Below, piece after piece: positions 27,649-35,483 of a DNA stretch of 64,000 bases. The number at the start of each line of letters is the position of its first letter. The stretch's first letter is position 1. The notes under the pieces were generated by a model, which had not been told where the DNA came from, searched no databases, and saw nothing but the letters and a program-made list of their open reading frames with translations. Position numbers and translations under genes: made by a program. Source of the DNA: Dokdonella koreensis DS-123 (GTDB taxonomy: Bacteria; Pseudomonadota; Gammaproteobacteria; Xanthomonadales; Rhodanobacteraceae). The stretch lies in the NCBI RefSeq assembly GCF_001632775.1, contig NZ_CP015249.1, positions 2,708,686-2,772,685 of the forward strand, in the 5' to 3' direction.

Positions 27649-28404
27649 ATGTCCACCGGCAACCGCATCATCGACCTGCGCGAACTGCGCCAGTCCTGTG
27701 CCGGCTGCGCGCTCAACCAGTTGTGCCTGCCGGCCTCGATCGGCGGCGAGGATCTGGCGCGGCTTGACGACGTCGTCAAGCGGCGCCAGCCACTCGACCG
27801 CGGCGAGACGCTGTTCCGCGAAGGCTCCGACCATCCGGCGCTGTTCGTCGTCCGCTCCGGCTCGCTGAAGACCTCGGTGACCCTGCCCGAGGGTGACACG
27901 CAGATCCTCGGCTTCCACCTGACCGGCGAGATCATCGGCTTCGACGGCCTGGCCGGCGAACGCCACCAGTGCACGGCCGAGGCGCTGGAACGCTCCAGCG
28001 TCTGCGAGGTGCCGTTCGACAAGCTCAGCCAGGTCGCCGCGCAGGTGCCCGGCCTGCAGCACCAGCTGTTCCGCGTCATGAGCCGCGAGTTCGTCCGCGA
28101 ACAGCAGCATCCGGTGATGATGGGCCGCAAGCAGGCGCTGTCGCGGCTGGCGATCTTCCTGCGCAGCCTCTCGGAACGCCGTGCCGGCACCGGCCACGAC
28201 GCCCGCGAGCTGCAGCTGAGCATGTCGCGGCAGGAAATGGCCAACTACCTCGGCCTCGTGATCGAGACCGTCAGCCGGCTGTTCTCGCGCCTGCAGCACC
28301 TGGGCATCGTCGAGGTCGATCGCCGCACCGTGCGCATCCTGGACCTGCCGGCGCTGAGCGCACTGGCCGAAGGCGGCGAGGAAGACCACCGCGCACTGGC
28401 CTGA
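27649..28404 (+). CDS. fnr: FNR/Anr-type oxygen-sensing transcription regulator
   Basis: 251 residues. Crp/Fnr family activator of anaerobic and microaerobic genes, active as a dimer when its [4Fe-4S] cluster is intact. The N-terminal cysteines C17, C20 and C26 (SCAGCALNQLC) and C108 (ERHQCTAEAL) match the four FNR cluster ligands. The cyclic-nucleotide-fold beta roll is followed by a long dimer helix and a winged HTH. Its recognition helix (YLGLVIETVSRLFSRLQ) contains the E-x-x-S-R residues that read TTGAT half-sites. AGGAG eight bases before the ATG supports the start. It lies 171 nt after hemN. The two FNR boxes in this window are its likely targets. Confidence 0.96.
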   Translation: MSTGNRIIDLRELRQSCAGCALNQLCLPASIGGEDLARLDDVVKRRQPLDRGETLFREGSDHPALFVVRSGSLKTSVTLPEGDTQILGFHLTGEIIGFDGLAGERHQCTAEALERSSVCEVPFDKLSQVAAQVPGLQHQLFRVMSREFVREQQHPVMMGRKQALSRLAIFLRSLSERRAGTGHDARELQLSMSRQEMANYLGLVIETVSRLFSRLQHLGIVEVDRRTVRILDLPALSALAEGGEEDHRALA

Positions 28405-28451
28405 AGCCACGGCACGGCCGCGGCGACGGGGTTCCCGCGCCGCGTGGCCGC

Positions 28452-28482
28452 CCGGAAGGGCCGGCCGAAGCCGGCCCTCCGG
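28452..28482. terminator. GC-rich hairpin between fnr and the TonB receptor gene
   Basis: The arms 28452-28465 and 28470-28482 pair with one bulged base around a CGAA loop. It sits between two converging genes. Neither strand has a T-run after it, so it may act as a bidirectional 3'-end stabiliser or weak terminator. Confidence 0.5.
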
Positions 28483-28494
28483 ACCGGGCCCGAC

Positions 28495-30858
28495 TCAGAA
28501 GCGGTAGGTCAGCGAGACGCGCACGTTGCGGCCCGGCTCGGAGTAGCGGTCGATGCCGTCGCCGCGCACGCCGCCACGCACGCCGCCGGACCCCTCGGTG
28601 ACGAAGCGCACGCGCTGCCAGCGGTAGTAGGCCTCGTCGAACAGGTTGTAGACGCCGGCGTTGAGACGCAGCTTGTCGGTGATCGCGACGTTGGCGAGCA
28701 GGTCGAACACCGTGTACCGGTCGCTGAGGAAGTCCGATGTCGGCTGGAGATTGCCGTCGGCGTCGGTCTCCACCGCATCGCCGCGCTTCTTCGCGGCGGC
28801 ATGGGTCAGGTTGCCGGTGACGCTCCAGCGCCGCGACGGGGCCAGGTAGCGCAGGCCGACCACACCGGATGCCGGCACGATGCTGGTCAGCGGGTCGCCG
28901 TTGCGCTTCTCGCCCTCGTTGTAGGAATAGGCCAGCCGCAGGCTGAAATCGCGGCCGAGCAGCCAGCGCCCCTCGACCTCGATGCCCTTGACGATCACCC
29001 GGCCGGCGTTCTCGGGCGTCAGGTACGCGTCGCCGTACTCGACCGTGCAGCTGCTGCCGCTGGCGTTGCAGACCTCATAGGCGGTGTCGGGGTTGCGCAC
29101 GCGCGTCACCTGCTCGATGAAGTTCGAGTAGCGGTCGCGGTAGGCGGAGATCCCGAGCAGCTGGCGGTCGGTCTGCCAGCGCCAGCCGACCTCGGTGTTG
29201 AGGCTCTTCTCCGCCTCCAGGTTCGGGTTGGCCACCGTGTCCCACAGCTCGACCTCGGCGCCGGTCCCGGCTTCGACGCCGGGCGTGGTCGAGGTCGGCG
29301 AATACATGTCCTCGACGGTCGGCGCGCGGAAGCCGCGGCCCATCTGCGCCCACAGCGTATGCGCATCGGTCAGCTTGAAGTCGATGCCGAGCTGGCCCGT
29401 CGGCGCCGAGAAGCTGACGTCGCCGATGGTGCCGCTCGGGTCCTCGTACTGGCCGTCGAAGCTCGGCTTGTAGTCGTAACGGTCGTAGCGCAGGCCCGCG
29501 GTGAGGCCCAGGCGCCCGTCGAGCAGGCTCATGCGGTCGCGCAGATAGAGATTCCAGCTGTCGATGTCGGTCTTGGGTACCAGGTCCGGATCGACCTCGA
29601 TCAGGGCCGGCTCGCCGGTCTGGCCGACATAGCGGGTATCGACCGCCGAGAACTCGGCCCTGCGGGTCTGCCAGGCCAGGCCGTAGACCAGCGCGTGGTT
29701 GACCGCGCCCGCATCGAAGGCCTTGTCGAAGTGGACGGTGAGGCGATCGAGCTTCTGCTCATAGTCGCGGTCCTCGGTGCGCAGGCACGGCCGCAGGCCC
29801 TGCGGGCAGGTGGACGAGTTGAACAGCATCGTCGTGAGACCGCTGGTGTATTGGCGCTGGTGGTCGTAGCGCGCTTCCATCGCGTCGAACAGCGCATTGC
29901 CGGCGGTCCAGATGTAGTGGAGACCGTAGCGATCGCGGTCGGACGTGTCGTGACCGGCGCGCGACAGGTAGGTCGCGTCCAGGCGCGAGAGCGCCTCGCT
30001 GTCCACGGTGGCCTCGGCCCGCTCGGCGGTCACGCCGACGCGGTGCGCGTCGGACAGTACCAGGTCGAGCTTGGCCAGCAGGTTGTCGCTGTCGGTTTCC
30101 ATCGGGTCGGGCACGCGCCGCTCGGGCCCGCGCGTGCCCGGCACCTCGAAATGGGACATCCGCTCGTTGCCGCGGCGCTTGGTGTACAGCAGCATCGACT
30201 CGACGATGCCGGTACGGTTGGCGAAGGTCGCGGTCGCCGACGCCTCGTTGCTGTCGCTGGCGTAGCCGCCCTTGACCGCGAGGTAGGTGTCGTTGCCCGA
30301 GGCCTTGAGGTAGTCGGCCGCGTCCTTGGTCACCAGGACGACGGCGCCGCCGAGCGCGCCGCTGCCGGCGGTGATCGAATCGGCCCCCTTGATGACCTCG
30401 ATCGTCTTGAGCGCGTCGATATCCACGCCGCCGCGCATCGCGCGGAAGAAGTCGTAGGCCTGGTAGCTCGCCGGATCGAGCGTGTCGCCGAGGCTGAGCC
30501 CGTCCACCGTGATCGCGACGCGGTCGCCCTCCAGGCCGCGGATGTTGAAGCCGGTCGAGCCGAAGCGGCCGATGTCGGTCACGCTGACGCCGGGGATGTA
30601 GCGCACCGCGTCGTCGAAGCTGCGCGCCATCTCCTCGTCCAGCTGCCTGGCGCTGACCACGGTCACGTTCGCGGTGGCCGACTGCTGCGGCTTCTCGGCC
30701 GTGGCCTCGACCAGGATCGTCTGCAGGGTATCGGTGGTCTCGCCGTCGGCCGGCGCCTCCTGCGCCAGGGCCGGGCTGCCGAGCGCGGCGAGGATCGCCA
30801 GGGCCAGCATGGATCGGATCGGCTGCTGCCGACCGGGATGGGATCGCAACGCTTTCAT
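28495..30858 (-). CDS. TonB-dependent outer-membrane receptor, heme/hemoglobin type
   Basis: 787 residues. The signal peptide (to about 33) is followed by a TonB-box-like TILVEA. The plug domain reads VTVVSARQLDEEMARSFDD, YIPGVSVTDIGRFGSTGFNIRGLEGDRVAITVDG. This GFNIRGLEG pattern is typical of the hemoglobin/transferrin/lactoferrin receptor subfamily. The 22-strand barrel follows, with a conserved GFRAPTVEDMY and NPNLEAEKSLNTEVGWR, and it ends in an aromatic residue (SLTYRF) as outer-membrane proteins do. It should import heme or an iron complex using TonB energy. It is the last gene of the leftward iron operon, 157 nt after the ApbE-like gene. Confidence 0.92.
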   Translation of the reverse strand: MKALRSHPGRQQPIRSMLALAILAALGSPALAQEAPADGETTDTLQTILVEATAEKPQQSATANVTVVSARQLDEEMARSFDDAVRYIPGVSVTDIGRFGSTGFNIRGLEGDRVAITVDGLSLGDTLDPASYQAYDFFRAMRGGVDIDALKTIEVIKGADSITAGSGALGGAVVLVTKDAADYLKASGNDTYLAVKGGYASDSNEASATATFANRTGIVESMLLYTKRRGNERMSHFEVPGTRGPERRVPDPMETDSDNLLAKLDLVLSDAHRVGVTAERAEATVDSEALSRLDATYLSRAGHDTSDRDRYGLHYIWTAGNALFDAMEARYDHQRQYTSGLTTMLFNSSTCPQGLRPCLRTEDRDYEQKLDRLTVHFDKAFDAGAVNHALVYGLAWQTRRAEFSAVDTRYVGQTGEPALIEVDPDLVPKTDIDSWNLYLRDRMSLLDGRLGLTAGLRYDRYDYKPSFDGQYEDPSGTIGDVSFSAPTGQLGIDFKLTDAHTLWAQMGRGFRAPTVEDMYSPTSTTPGVEAGTGAEVELWDTVANPNLEAEKSLNTEVGWRWQTDRQLLGISAYRDRYSNFIEQVTRVRNPDTAYEVCNASGSSCTVEYGDAYLTPENAGRVIVKGIEVEGRWLLGRDFSLRLAYSYNEGEKRNGDPLTSIVPASGVVGLRYLAPSRRWSVTGNLTHAAAKKRGDAVETDADGNLQPTSDFLSDRYTVFDLLANVAITDKLRLNAGVYNLFDEAYYRWQRVRFVTEGSGGVRGGVRGDGIDRYSEPGRNVRVSLTYRF

Positions 30859-31015
30859 GTCGTGGACTCCGCAGTGGTAGGACGAAATCGGTCGCCGCGC
30901 CGGGCAGGCGCGGGTTTCGGGTACCTGGCTGCGGCGTCGCCGGTGGGCGCCGATGCGTCGCTCGGTGGGCGGCGACGCCCGGGCGGGTCGTCGCGGTGAA
31001 GAACGGGTCGCGCCG

Positions 31016-32482
31016 CTAGCGTGCGGCGCCCAGGCGCAGCTGGATCCGGCCGACCTCGGCCGCGCCGCTGCGCTCCAGCGCGATCGGCCGGGCCGACAGC
31101 GTGAACGGCAGCTCGACCAGCTCGTGGCCGCCGTGCTCGCGCGCGGCCTCGACCACCAGTACGTAGTCGCCGGCGGCGGCCGCACGCCCGCGATCGTCGC
31201 GGCCGTCCCAGCCGACGCTGTAGCGGCCCGGCCGCCGCGTCTCGCGCGCGATGCCGTGGATCGCCGACTCGTCGCGGCGCCCGTAGCGGCGCCACCAGGT
31301 CGGCAGTTCGCGCAGCCAGCGCGCGCTGTCGCCGAGCACCAGCAGCTGCCGCACCGGCGTGCCGTCGCGTGCGGCGATCCAGATCGCCAGGTACGGCCGC
31401 CGGTACTCGGCCGCCGCCTGCTGCGGGATCTCGTAGTCCACCGCGAACGCGAAGCCGGCCGGCCAGGCCGGATCGCTGCGGCTGTCGCCGTCGAGCAGGG
31501 CCGCCCAGCCGGACGACACGAACGGCGTGCCGGTTTCGGTGACGACCAGCGCCGCCACGCCGGGCAGGCCCTCCACCAGGTCCAGGCCGGCGCGAATCGG
31601 CATCACCGTCAGCGCGGTCGCCAGCGCATCGGCGGTCGCCGCGTCGTCGGCGACGACGATCGCCGACGGTGCATAGGCCACCGGCCAGCCGTCCTTCGGA
31701 TCGAGTACATGGCTGTAGTGCCTGCGGCCGATCTGCGCGCCGCGGCTGCCGTGGCCGCTGGCCGCGATCGCCCGCGACCGCAGCGTGAGCGTGGCGATGT
31801 GGCCGCCGTTGTCCCGCGGCTGCCGCGGATCGGCGACGGCCACGCGCCAGGCCGTGCCGGCCGCCGGCTCGCCCCAGTAGACCGCGTCGCCGCCGATGTC
31901 GATGCGGATGCCGGTGGCGGCCGGCACCGCCGCGCGCGCGCGCTCCAGCGCGCGATCGAGGATCCAGCCCTTGGCCAGCGCATCGGTTTCCCATTGCAGC
32001 CCTTCCGGCCGGGGCACCGGACCGTCACCGGCGAGGTCGACGGCGGCGCGATCGATCGCGCGGGCCAGCGTGCGCAGCTCGGCGCGGTCGGGCAGCGTCT
32101 CGCCGCCGTCGGCCTTGCGCCAGCGCGCCAGCAGGCTGCCGAGGCGGCAGCTGAACGCATGGCCGGTCTTCTCGCGCCAGCGCTCGCAGGCGCGCAGGAC
32201 CGTGCGCAGATCCGGCGACGGCGCCTGCGCACCGGTGGACGCGTTGTAGCGCGCCAGCTCGCTGTCGTCCTTCCAGACGCTGAGCACGGCGTCGAGCCGC
32301 GCGACCTCGGCCAGCGCGGCCGCCAGCGCGCGATCGACCTCGTCGTCCGGCACGCCCGCCACCGCCATCTCGAACGAGGTGCCGAGGACGTTCTCGCGCT
32401 GGCGCAGCGCCGGCTCGGCCGAGGACGGGACAGCCAGGATCAGCGCGAGCCCGGCCAGCACGCCGCGCAGGGCATGGTTCAT
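31016..32482 (-). CDS. Exported ApbE-like FMN transferase fused to DUF2271
   Basis: 488 residues with a signal peptide (MNHALRGVLAGLALILAVPSSA). Residues about 30-300 follow ApbE, the FAD:protein FMN transferase that attaches FMN to threonine in exported flavoproteins. Key motifs are GTSFEMAVAG, IRIDIGGDAVYWGE, HYSHVLDPKDGWPV and the metal-site ADALATAL. Residues about 330-480 form a DUF2271 domain (RRPYLAIWIAARDGTPVRQLLVLGD, YSVGWDGRDDRGRAA). DUF2271 and ApbE proteins are often neighbours in iron-repressed operons; here they are one polypeptide. Its flavoprotein target is not in this window; no PepSY-type ferric reductase gene is seen in this operon. Confidence 0.88.
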   Translation of the reverse strand: MNHALRGVLAGLALILAVPSSAEPALRQRENVLGTSFEMAVAGVPDDEVDRALAAALAEVARLDAVLSVWKDDSELARYNASTGAQAPSPDLRTVLRACERWREKTGHAFSCRLGSLLARWRKADGGETLPDRAELRTLARAIDRAAVDLAGDGPVPRPEGLQWETDALAKGWILDRALERARAAVPAATGIRIDIGGDAVYWGEPAAGTAWRVAVADPRQPRDNGGHIATLTLRSRAIAASGHGSRGAQIGRRHYSHVLDPKDGWPVAYAPSAIVVADDAATADALATALTVMPIRAGLDLVEGLPGVAALVVTETGTPFVSSGWAALLDGDSRSDPAWPAGFAFAVDYEIPQQAAAEYRRPYLAIWIAARDGTPVRQLLVLGDSARWLRELPTWWRRYGRRDESAIHGIARETRRPGRYSVGWDGRDDRGRAAAAGDYVLVVEAAREHGGHELVELPFTLSARPIALERSGAAEVGRIQLRLGAAR

Positions 32483-32536
32483 GAGCGACTCCCAGGAGGC
32501 CGGCGCCGCGCGAGGCGGCGACCGGCGACGATCGTG

Positions 32537-33532
32537 TCAGCGGGACGCGGGACCGGCCGCCGGTTCGCGCGGCGGCGGCGGCGGATCGGTGGCATCGACG
32601 ACGCCGTTCCTGTCGGTGTCCAGCCGTTCGAACATGCGCGCGCCGGAAGCGGCGTACTCGGCCGGGCTGATGCGCCCGTCCTTGTCGGTGTCGAGCGCCT
32701 TGAAGCGGACCGCCGACTGCTTGTCGCGGTTCTCGCGGGTGCGGGCGATCTGGCGGTCGAGCCGGTCCTCGAACTCGGCCAGGTATTCATCGGCATCGAG
32801 CCGGCCGTCGCCGCCGGCGTCGGTGCGCGCGAACGCCTCGCCGCGGTGGCGGTCGAACTCCGCCCGCGTCACCGTGCCGTCGCCGTCCGCATCGTGGATC
32901 TCGAGGAAGCCGGCGCGCGTGTGCGTGCTCGGCATCGCGATGACGTCACGGCGCGGCGCGCGCGCGGCGCCGCTGCGGCCAGCGTTCCCGGCAGTGCTTC
33001 CGGTGCCAGCCTTGGCGTCGTTCCCGGCCGCTCCGGCCGCCGGCGCCTCGCGGGCCGGCTCCGGATCGGCGGCGTCGATCCGGCCATTCTTGTCGCTGTC
33101 GGTGTGCGCGAATGCACGCTCGCCGGAGGCGTCGTACTCGGCGCGGCTGACGAAGCCGTCGCCGTCCTTGTCGAGCGCACGGAAGCGCGTCCGCGTCTGC
33201 TCGACCTGGCGCTCGCGCGCGGCCTCGATCTCGCGGTCGTTGCGGGCGGCGTACTCCAGGACGTACTCGTCCACGTCCACGCTGCCGTCGTGGTCCGCAT
33301 CGGTCTGCGCATAGCGCGCCAGGCGGAACGCGTCGAACTCGGCGCGATCGACACGGCCGTCGCCGTTGCTGTCGAACTGCTCGAGGAAGCGCGCGATCGC
33401 GGCGGCGCCGTCTTCGCGGTGCGCCGCAGCAGGCGGCGCCTTCGCGCCGGCCGCGGACTGGACAGAATCGGCGGCGGCAGCGGCCGGCACCAGGGCAAGG
33501 GCGATCAGCAGGCCCGGGAGATGCTTGTTCAT
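32537..33532 (-). CDS. Exported EF-hand protein with eight calcium-binding loops
   Basis: 331 residues. After a signal peptide (to about 21) come eight EF-hand loops in two blocks of four. Block one is DSNGDGRVDRAE, DADHDGSVDVDE, DKDGDGFVSRAE and DSDKNGRIDAAD. Block two is DADGDGTVTRAE, DAGGDGRLDADE, DTDKDGRISPAE and DTDRNGVVDATD. A linker rich in alanine and glycine separates the blocks, which look like an internal duplication. The protein is predicted to be periplasmic and to bind calcium, or possibly another divalent metal. It lies in the Fur-type operon between the DUF4198 and ApbE-DUF2271 genes (gaps 99 and 54 nt). A metal-buffering or sensing role is inferred from that context. Confidence 0.88.
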   Translation of the reverse strand: MNKHLPGLLIALALVPAAAAADSVQSAAGAKAPPAAAHREDGAAAIARFLEQFDSNGDGRVDRAEFDAFRLARYAQTDADHDGSVDVDEYVLEYAARNDREIEAARERQVEQTRTRFRALDKDGDGFVSRAEYDASGERAFAHTDSDKNGRIDAADPEPAREAPAAGAAGNDAKAGTGSTAGNAGRSGAARAPRRDVIAMPSTHTRAGFLEIHDADGDGTVTRAEFDRHRGEAFARTDAGGDGRLDADEYLAEFEDRLDRQIARTRENRDKQSAVRFKALDTDKDGRISPAEYAASGARMFERLDTDRNGVVDATDPPPPPREPAAGPASR

Positions 33533-33631
33533 GATGTGCTCTTCTTCAAGCCGAGGGACGAGGAAGCACCGGCGCGATGCGGCGCCGGAGGGTACGCGGA
33601 TGGCAGGCGCCGACGGGCGCGCCGCCCGCGG

Positions 33632-34429
33632 CTAGGGATCGAGCACGCGGAAGCTCAGCGTGTAGCCGTAGCCGTACTCGGGCGCGGCGGCGCCGGCCGG
33701 CGCCTTGCCGCGATGCCGGACGATGGCCAGCCAGGTGCCGGCCCGGGCCAGATCGAAGCGCGCCTTGCCGGCGGCGTCGGTCGTCAGCGTCGCGGCAGCC
33801 TGCTTGCTGCGGCCGTCGCCGGTCGCCGGGAAGATCTCGACCTTCGCGCCCGGCAGCGGCGCGCCGTCGAAGCGCACCTCGAACGCGAAGTGCTCGCCGG
33901 TGTACAGATCGCTCGGGTGCGTCGCCGCCACGATCTCCAGGCCGTTGCCGTACGGCGCCAGCGCCGTGCGCGTCGGCGCGCCGAGCGTGACGTAGGCTTC
34001 GGAAAGATTGACCGACTGGTAGTGCGCGAGCAGCGTGGCGCCGGCCGGCAGCGCCTTGGCCGGGTCACGCGTGCTCTCCTTCTTGCCGTCCAGCTCCCAG
34101 GTGCGGAACACCGCGCCGAGGCGCTGGCCGCTGCTGAAGCGATAGGTGCCCTTGCCGGTCAGCGCGTGCTCGACGACCGCCCGAGTCTTGAGACGCTGCA
34201 CGCTGTCGGCCGGAACGCGCGTGCCGTCGGGGCCGACGACCGCGAACACGCTGTTGTCGAAGACCACTTCCGGTACGAAGAGCTCCTCGCCGAAGGCGGC
34301 GTCGAGCGTGACCAGGTTGCCGTGCATCGGCTCGAAGCTGGCGGGTGCCAGATACGGCGTATGGGCCTGGGCCAGCAACGGGACGAAGGCGGCGAGCACG
34401 CCGCCACCCAGCACGGTGGATAGCTTCAT
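33632..34429 (-). CDS. Exported DUF4198 protein, first gene of iron operon
   Basis: 265 residues. A signal peptide (MKLSTVLGGGVLAAFVPLLAQA) is followed directly by HTPYLAP. The mature protein is a DUF4198 beta protein; the central part reads YLGAPTRTAL-like and the C-terminal Ig-like unit is PGAKVEIFPATGDGRSKQAAATLTTD. DUF4198 proteins are periplasmic and often accompany metal-uptake receptors; a histidine directly at the mature N-terminus is typical and could bind metal. AGGAA seven bases before the ATG supports the start. The gene follows a sigma70-type promoter overlapped by a Fur-like box, so iron repression is expected. The exact ligand is unknown. Confidence 0.85.
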   Translation of the reverse strand: MKLSTVLGGGVLAAFVPLLAQAHTPYLAPASFEPMHGNLVTLDAAFGEELFVPEVVFDNSVFAVVGPDGTRVPADSVQRLKTRAVVEHALTGKGTYRFSSGQRLGAVFRTWELDGKKESTRDPAKALPAGATLLAHYQSVNLSEAYVTLGAPTRTALAPYGNGLEIVAATHPSDLYTGEHFAFEVRFDGAPLPGAKVEIFPATGDGRSKQAAATLTTDAAGKARFDLARAGTWLAIVRHRGKAPAGAAAPEYGYGYTLSFRVLDP

Positions 34430-34491
34430 GGACGGGTTCCTGAAAAAGCGAAGGCCCGGGCTGAAGCGGCTGGGGCGGGACGGGAAATGGA

Positions 34492-34526
34492 AGTCTAAAC
34501 CGGATGAGAATTATTCGCAATTGATG
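34492..34526 (-). promoter_or_regulatory. Sigma70 promoter overlapped by Fur-like box
   Basis: On the minus strand TTGCGA (34515-34520) and TAGACT (34492-34497) are separated by exactly 17 bp. A Fur-like sequence with three GATAAT-type hexamer matches (34503-34526, GCAATAATTCTCAT-like on the minus strand) covers the -35 and spacer. Repression by Fe-Fur of the four-gene operon running down to 28495 is the natural reading. Confidence 0.75.
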
Positions 34527-34578
34527 CGAGGACGGCCGGTGCACCCGCTCGGACCACGCAGGTTCGTACCGATGTTCC

Positions 34579-35307
34579 TCAGCGCAACGGCGCGCAGTCG
34601 AACGGCAACCAGCCGTGCAGGCCCGGCAACATCGCGACCAGCCACGGACCGGACATGACCAATGCCGCGCAGCCGAGCAGGGCGACGCCGGCGGCACGGC
34701 GCACGTTGCGGCGGCCCGACCAGGCCATCAGCCGCGGCGCGCCCCAGCCGGCCGCGAGCATCGCCGGCAGCGTGCCCAGGCCGAAGGCGAACATCGTCAG
34801 CGCCGCCTGCGCCGGATCGGCCGAAACGGCTGCGATCAGCAGCACCGTGTAGACGAAGCCGCACGGCATCCAGCCCCAGACCATGCCGAACGCGACCGCG
34901 CGCGGGAACGTCGAGACCGGCATCAGCCGCCGTCCGAGCGGTGCCAGCCGCAGCCAGACCCTGCGGCCGACGATGTCGCCCGGATCGCGCAGGCGCCCGA
35001 GGATGACCAGCGCCGAAAGCACCAGGGCCGCCGCGCTGCCGGCACGCAGGGCATCGCGCACGCCCTCGCCGTCGAGCAGGCCGACGATGCCGCCGCCGAT
35101 GCCGCCGATCAGCAGGCCGGCCAGCACATAGGACAGCACGCGCCCGCACTGGTAGCCGAGCAGCAGCCACCGGCGGGCCCGGCCGCGGCGGTCCTTGGCG
35201 GTGACGATGCCGAGTGCACCGGAGATGCCGCCGCACATCAGCGCGCAATGACCGCTCGCGACCAGGCCGAGCAGCCAGGCGGCGGCAAAGGTGAGCGGCG
35301 CGTTCAT
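34579..35307 (-). CDS. SafE/TauE-family membrane protein of the cbb3 cluster
   Basis: 242 residues with six or so transmembrane helices. Two cysteine motifs stand out: GLVASGHCALMCGGISGALG near the N-terminus and GMVWGWMPCGFVYTVLL in the middle. They are typical of the family members that end ccoNOQP-ccoGHIS clusters and are thought to help metal (copper) delivery to cbb3 oxidase. The start codon overlaps the stop of ccoS by four bases (ATGA), so it is translationally coupled. It is the last gene of the cco cluster and is followed by the regulatory region of the iron operon. Confidence 0.87.
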   Translation of the reverse strand: MNAPLTFAAAWLLGLVASGHCALMCGGISGALGIVTAKDRRGRARRWLLLGYQCGRVLSYVLAGLLIGGIGGGIVGLLDGEGVRDALRAGSAAALVLSALVILGRLRDPGDIVGRRVWLRLAPLGRRLMPVSTFPRAVAFGMVWGWMPCGFVYTVLLIAAVSADPAQAALTMFAFGLGTLPAMLAAGWGAPRLMAWSGRRNVRRAAGVALLGCAALVMSGPWLVAMLPGLHGWLPFDCAPLR

Positions 35308-35483
35308 CGCCGATCCGCCGCAGGCGATGCCGGCGCGGGCGATCCGGCCTCGTCGGCCAGCGGACTCAGCGCCGGCGTGTCCAGGTCGTCGAACTGGGCA
35401 TGGTTGACGGCCCAGAAGAACGCGCCGACCGCCAGCGCGAGCAAGGCGAGGCTGAGCGGAATCAGCAGCAGGATGATGTTCAT
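35304..35483 (-). CDS. ccoS: cbb3 oxidase maturation protein CcoS
   Basis: 59 residues. One N-terminal transmembrane helix (IILLLIPLSLALLALAVGAFFWAV) is followed by the signature NHAQFDDLDTPAL. CcoS is needed for insertion of heme and copper into the cbb3 oxidase in other bacteria. It overlaps ccoI upstream and the SafE-like gene downstream by ATGA junctions. The C-terminal 20 residues are alanine/proline-rich. Confidence 0.93.
   Translation of the reverse strand: MNIILLLIPLSLALLALAVGAFFWAVNHAQFDDLDTPALSPLADEAGSPAPASPAADRR

Noticed and set aside
28452-28482. Classical Rho-independent terminator
   Set aside because: The hairpin is strong but neither strand carries a T-run, so I list it only as a hairpin with moderate confidence.
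32557-33532. Tandem DNA repeat array
   Set aside because: The repetition comes from eight EF-hand loops at protein level; the DNA repeats are degenerate and in frame.
30953-34423. A plus-strand frame of 1156 codons opposite the iron operon
   Set aside because: Antisense to four recognisable genes with signal peptides and motifs; composition is that of a GC-rich shadow frame.
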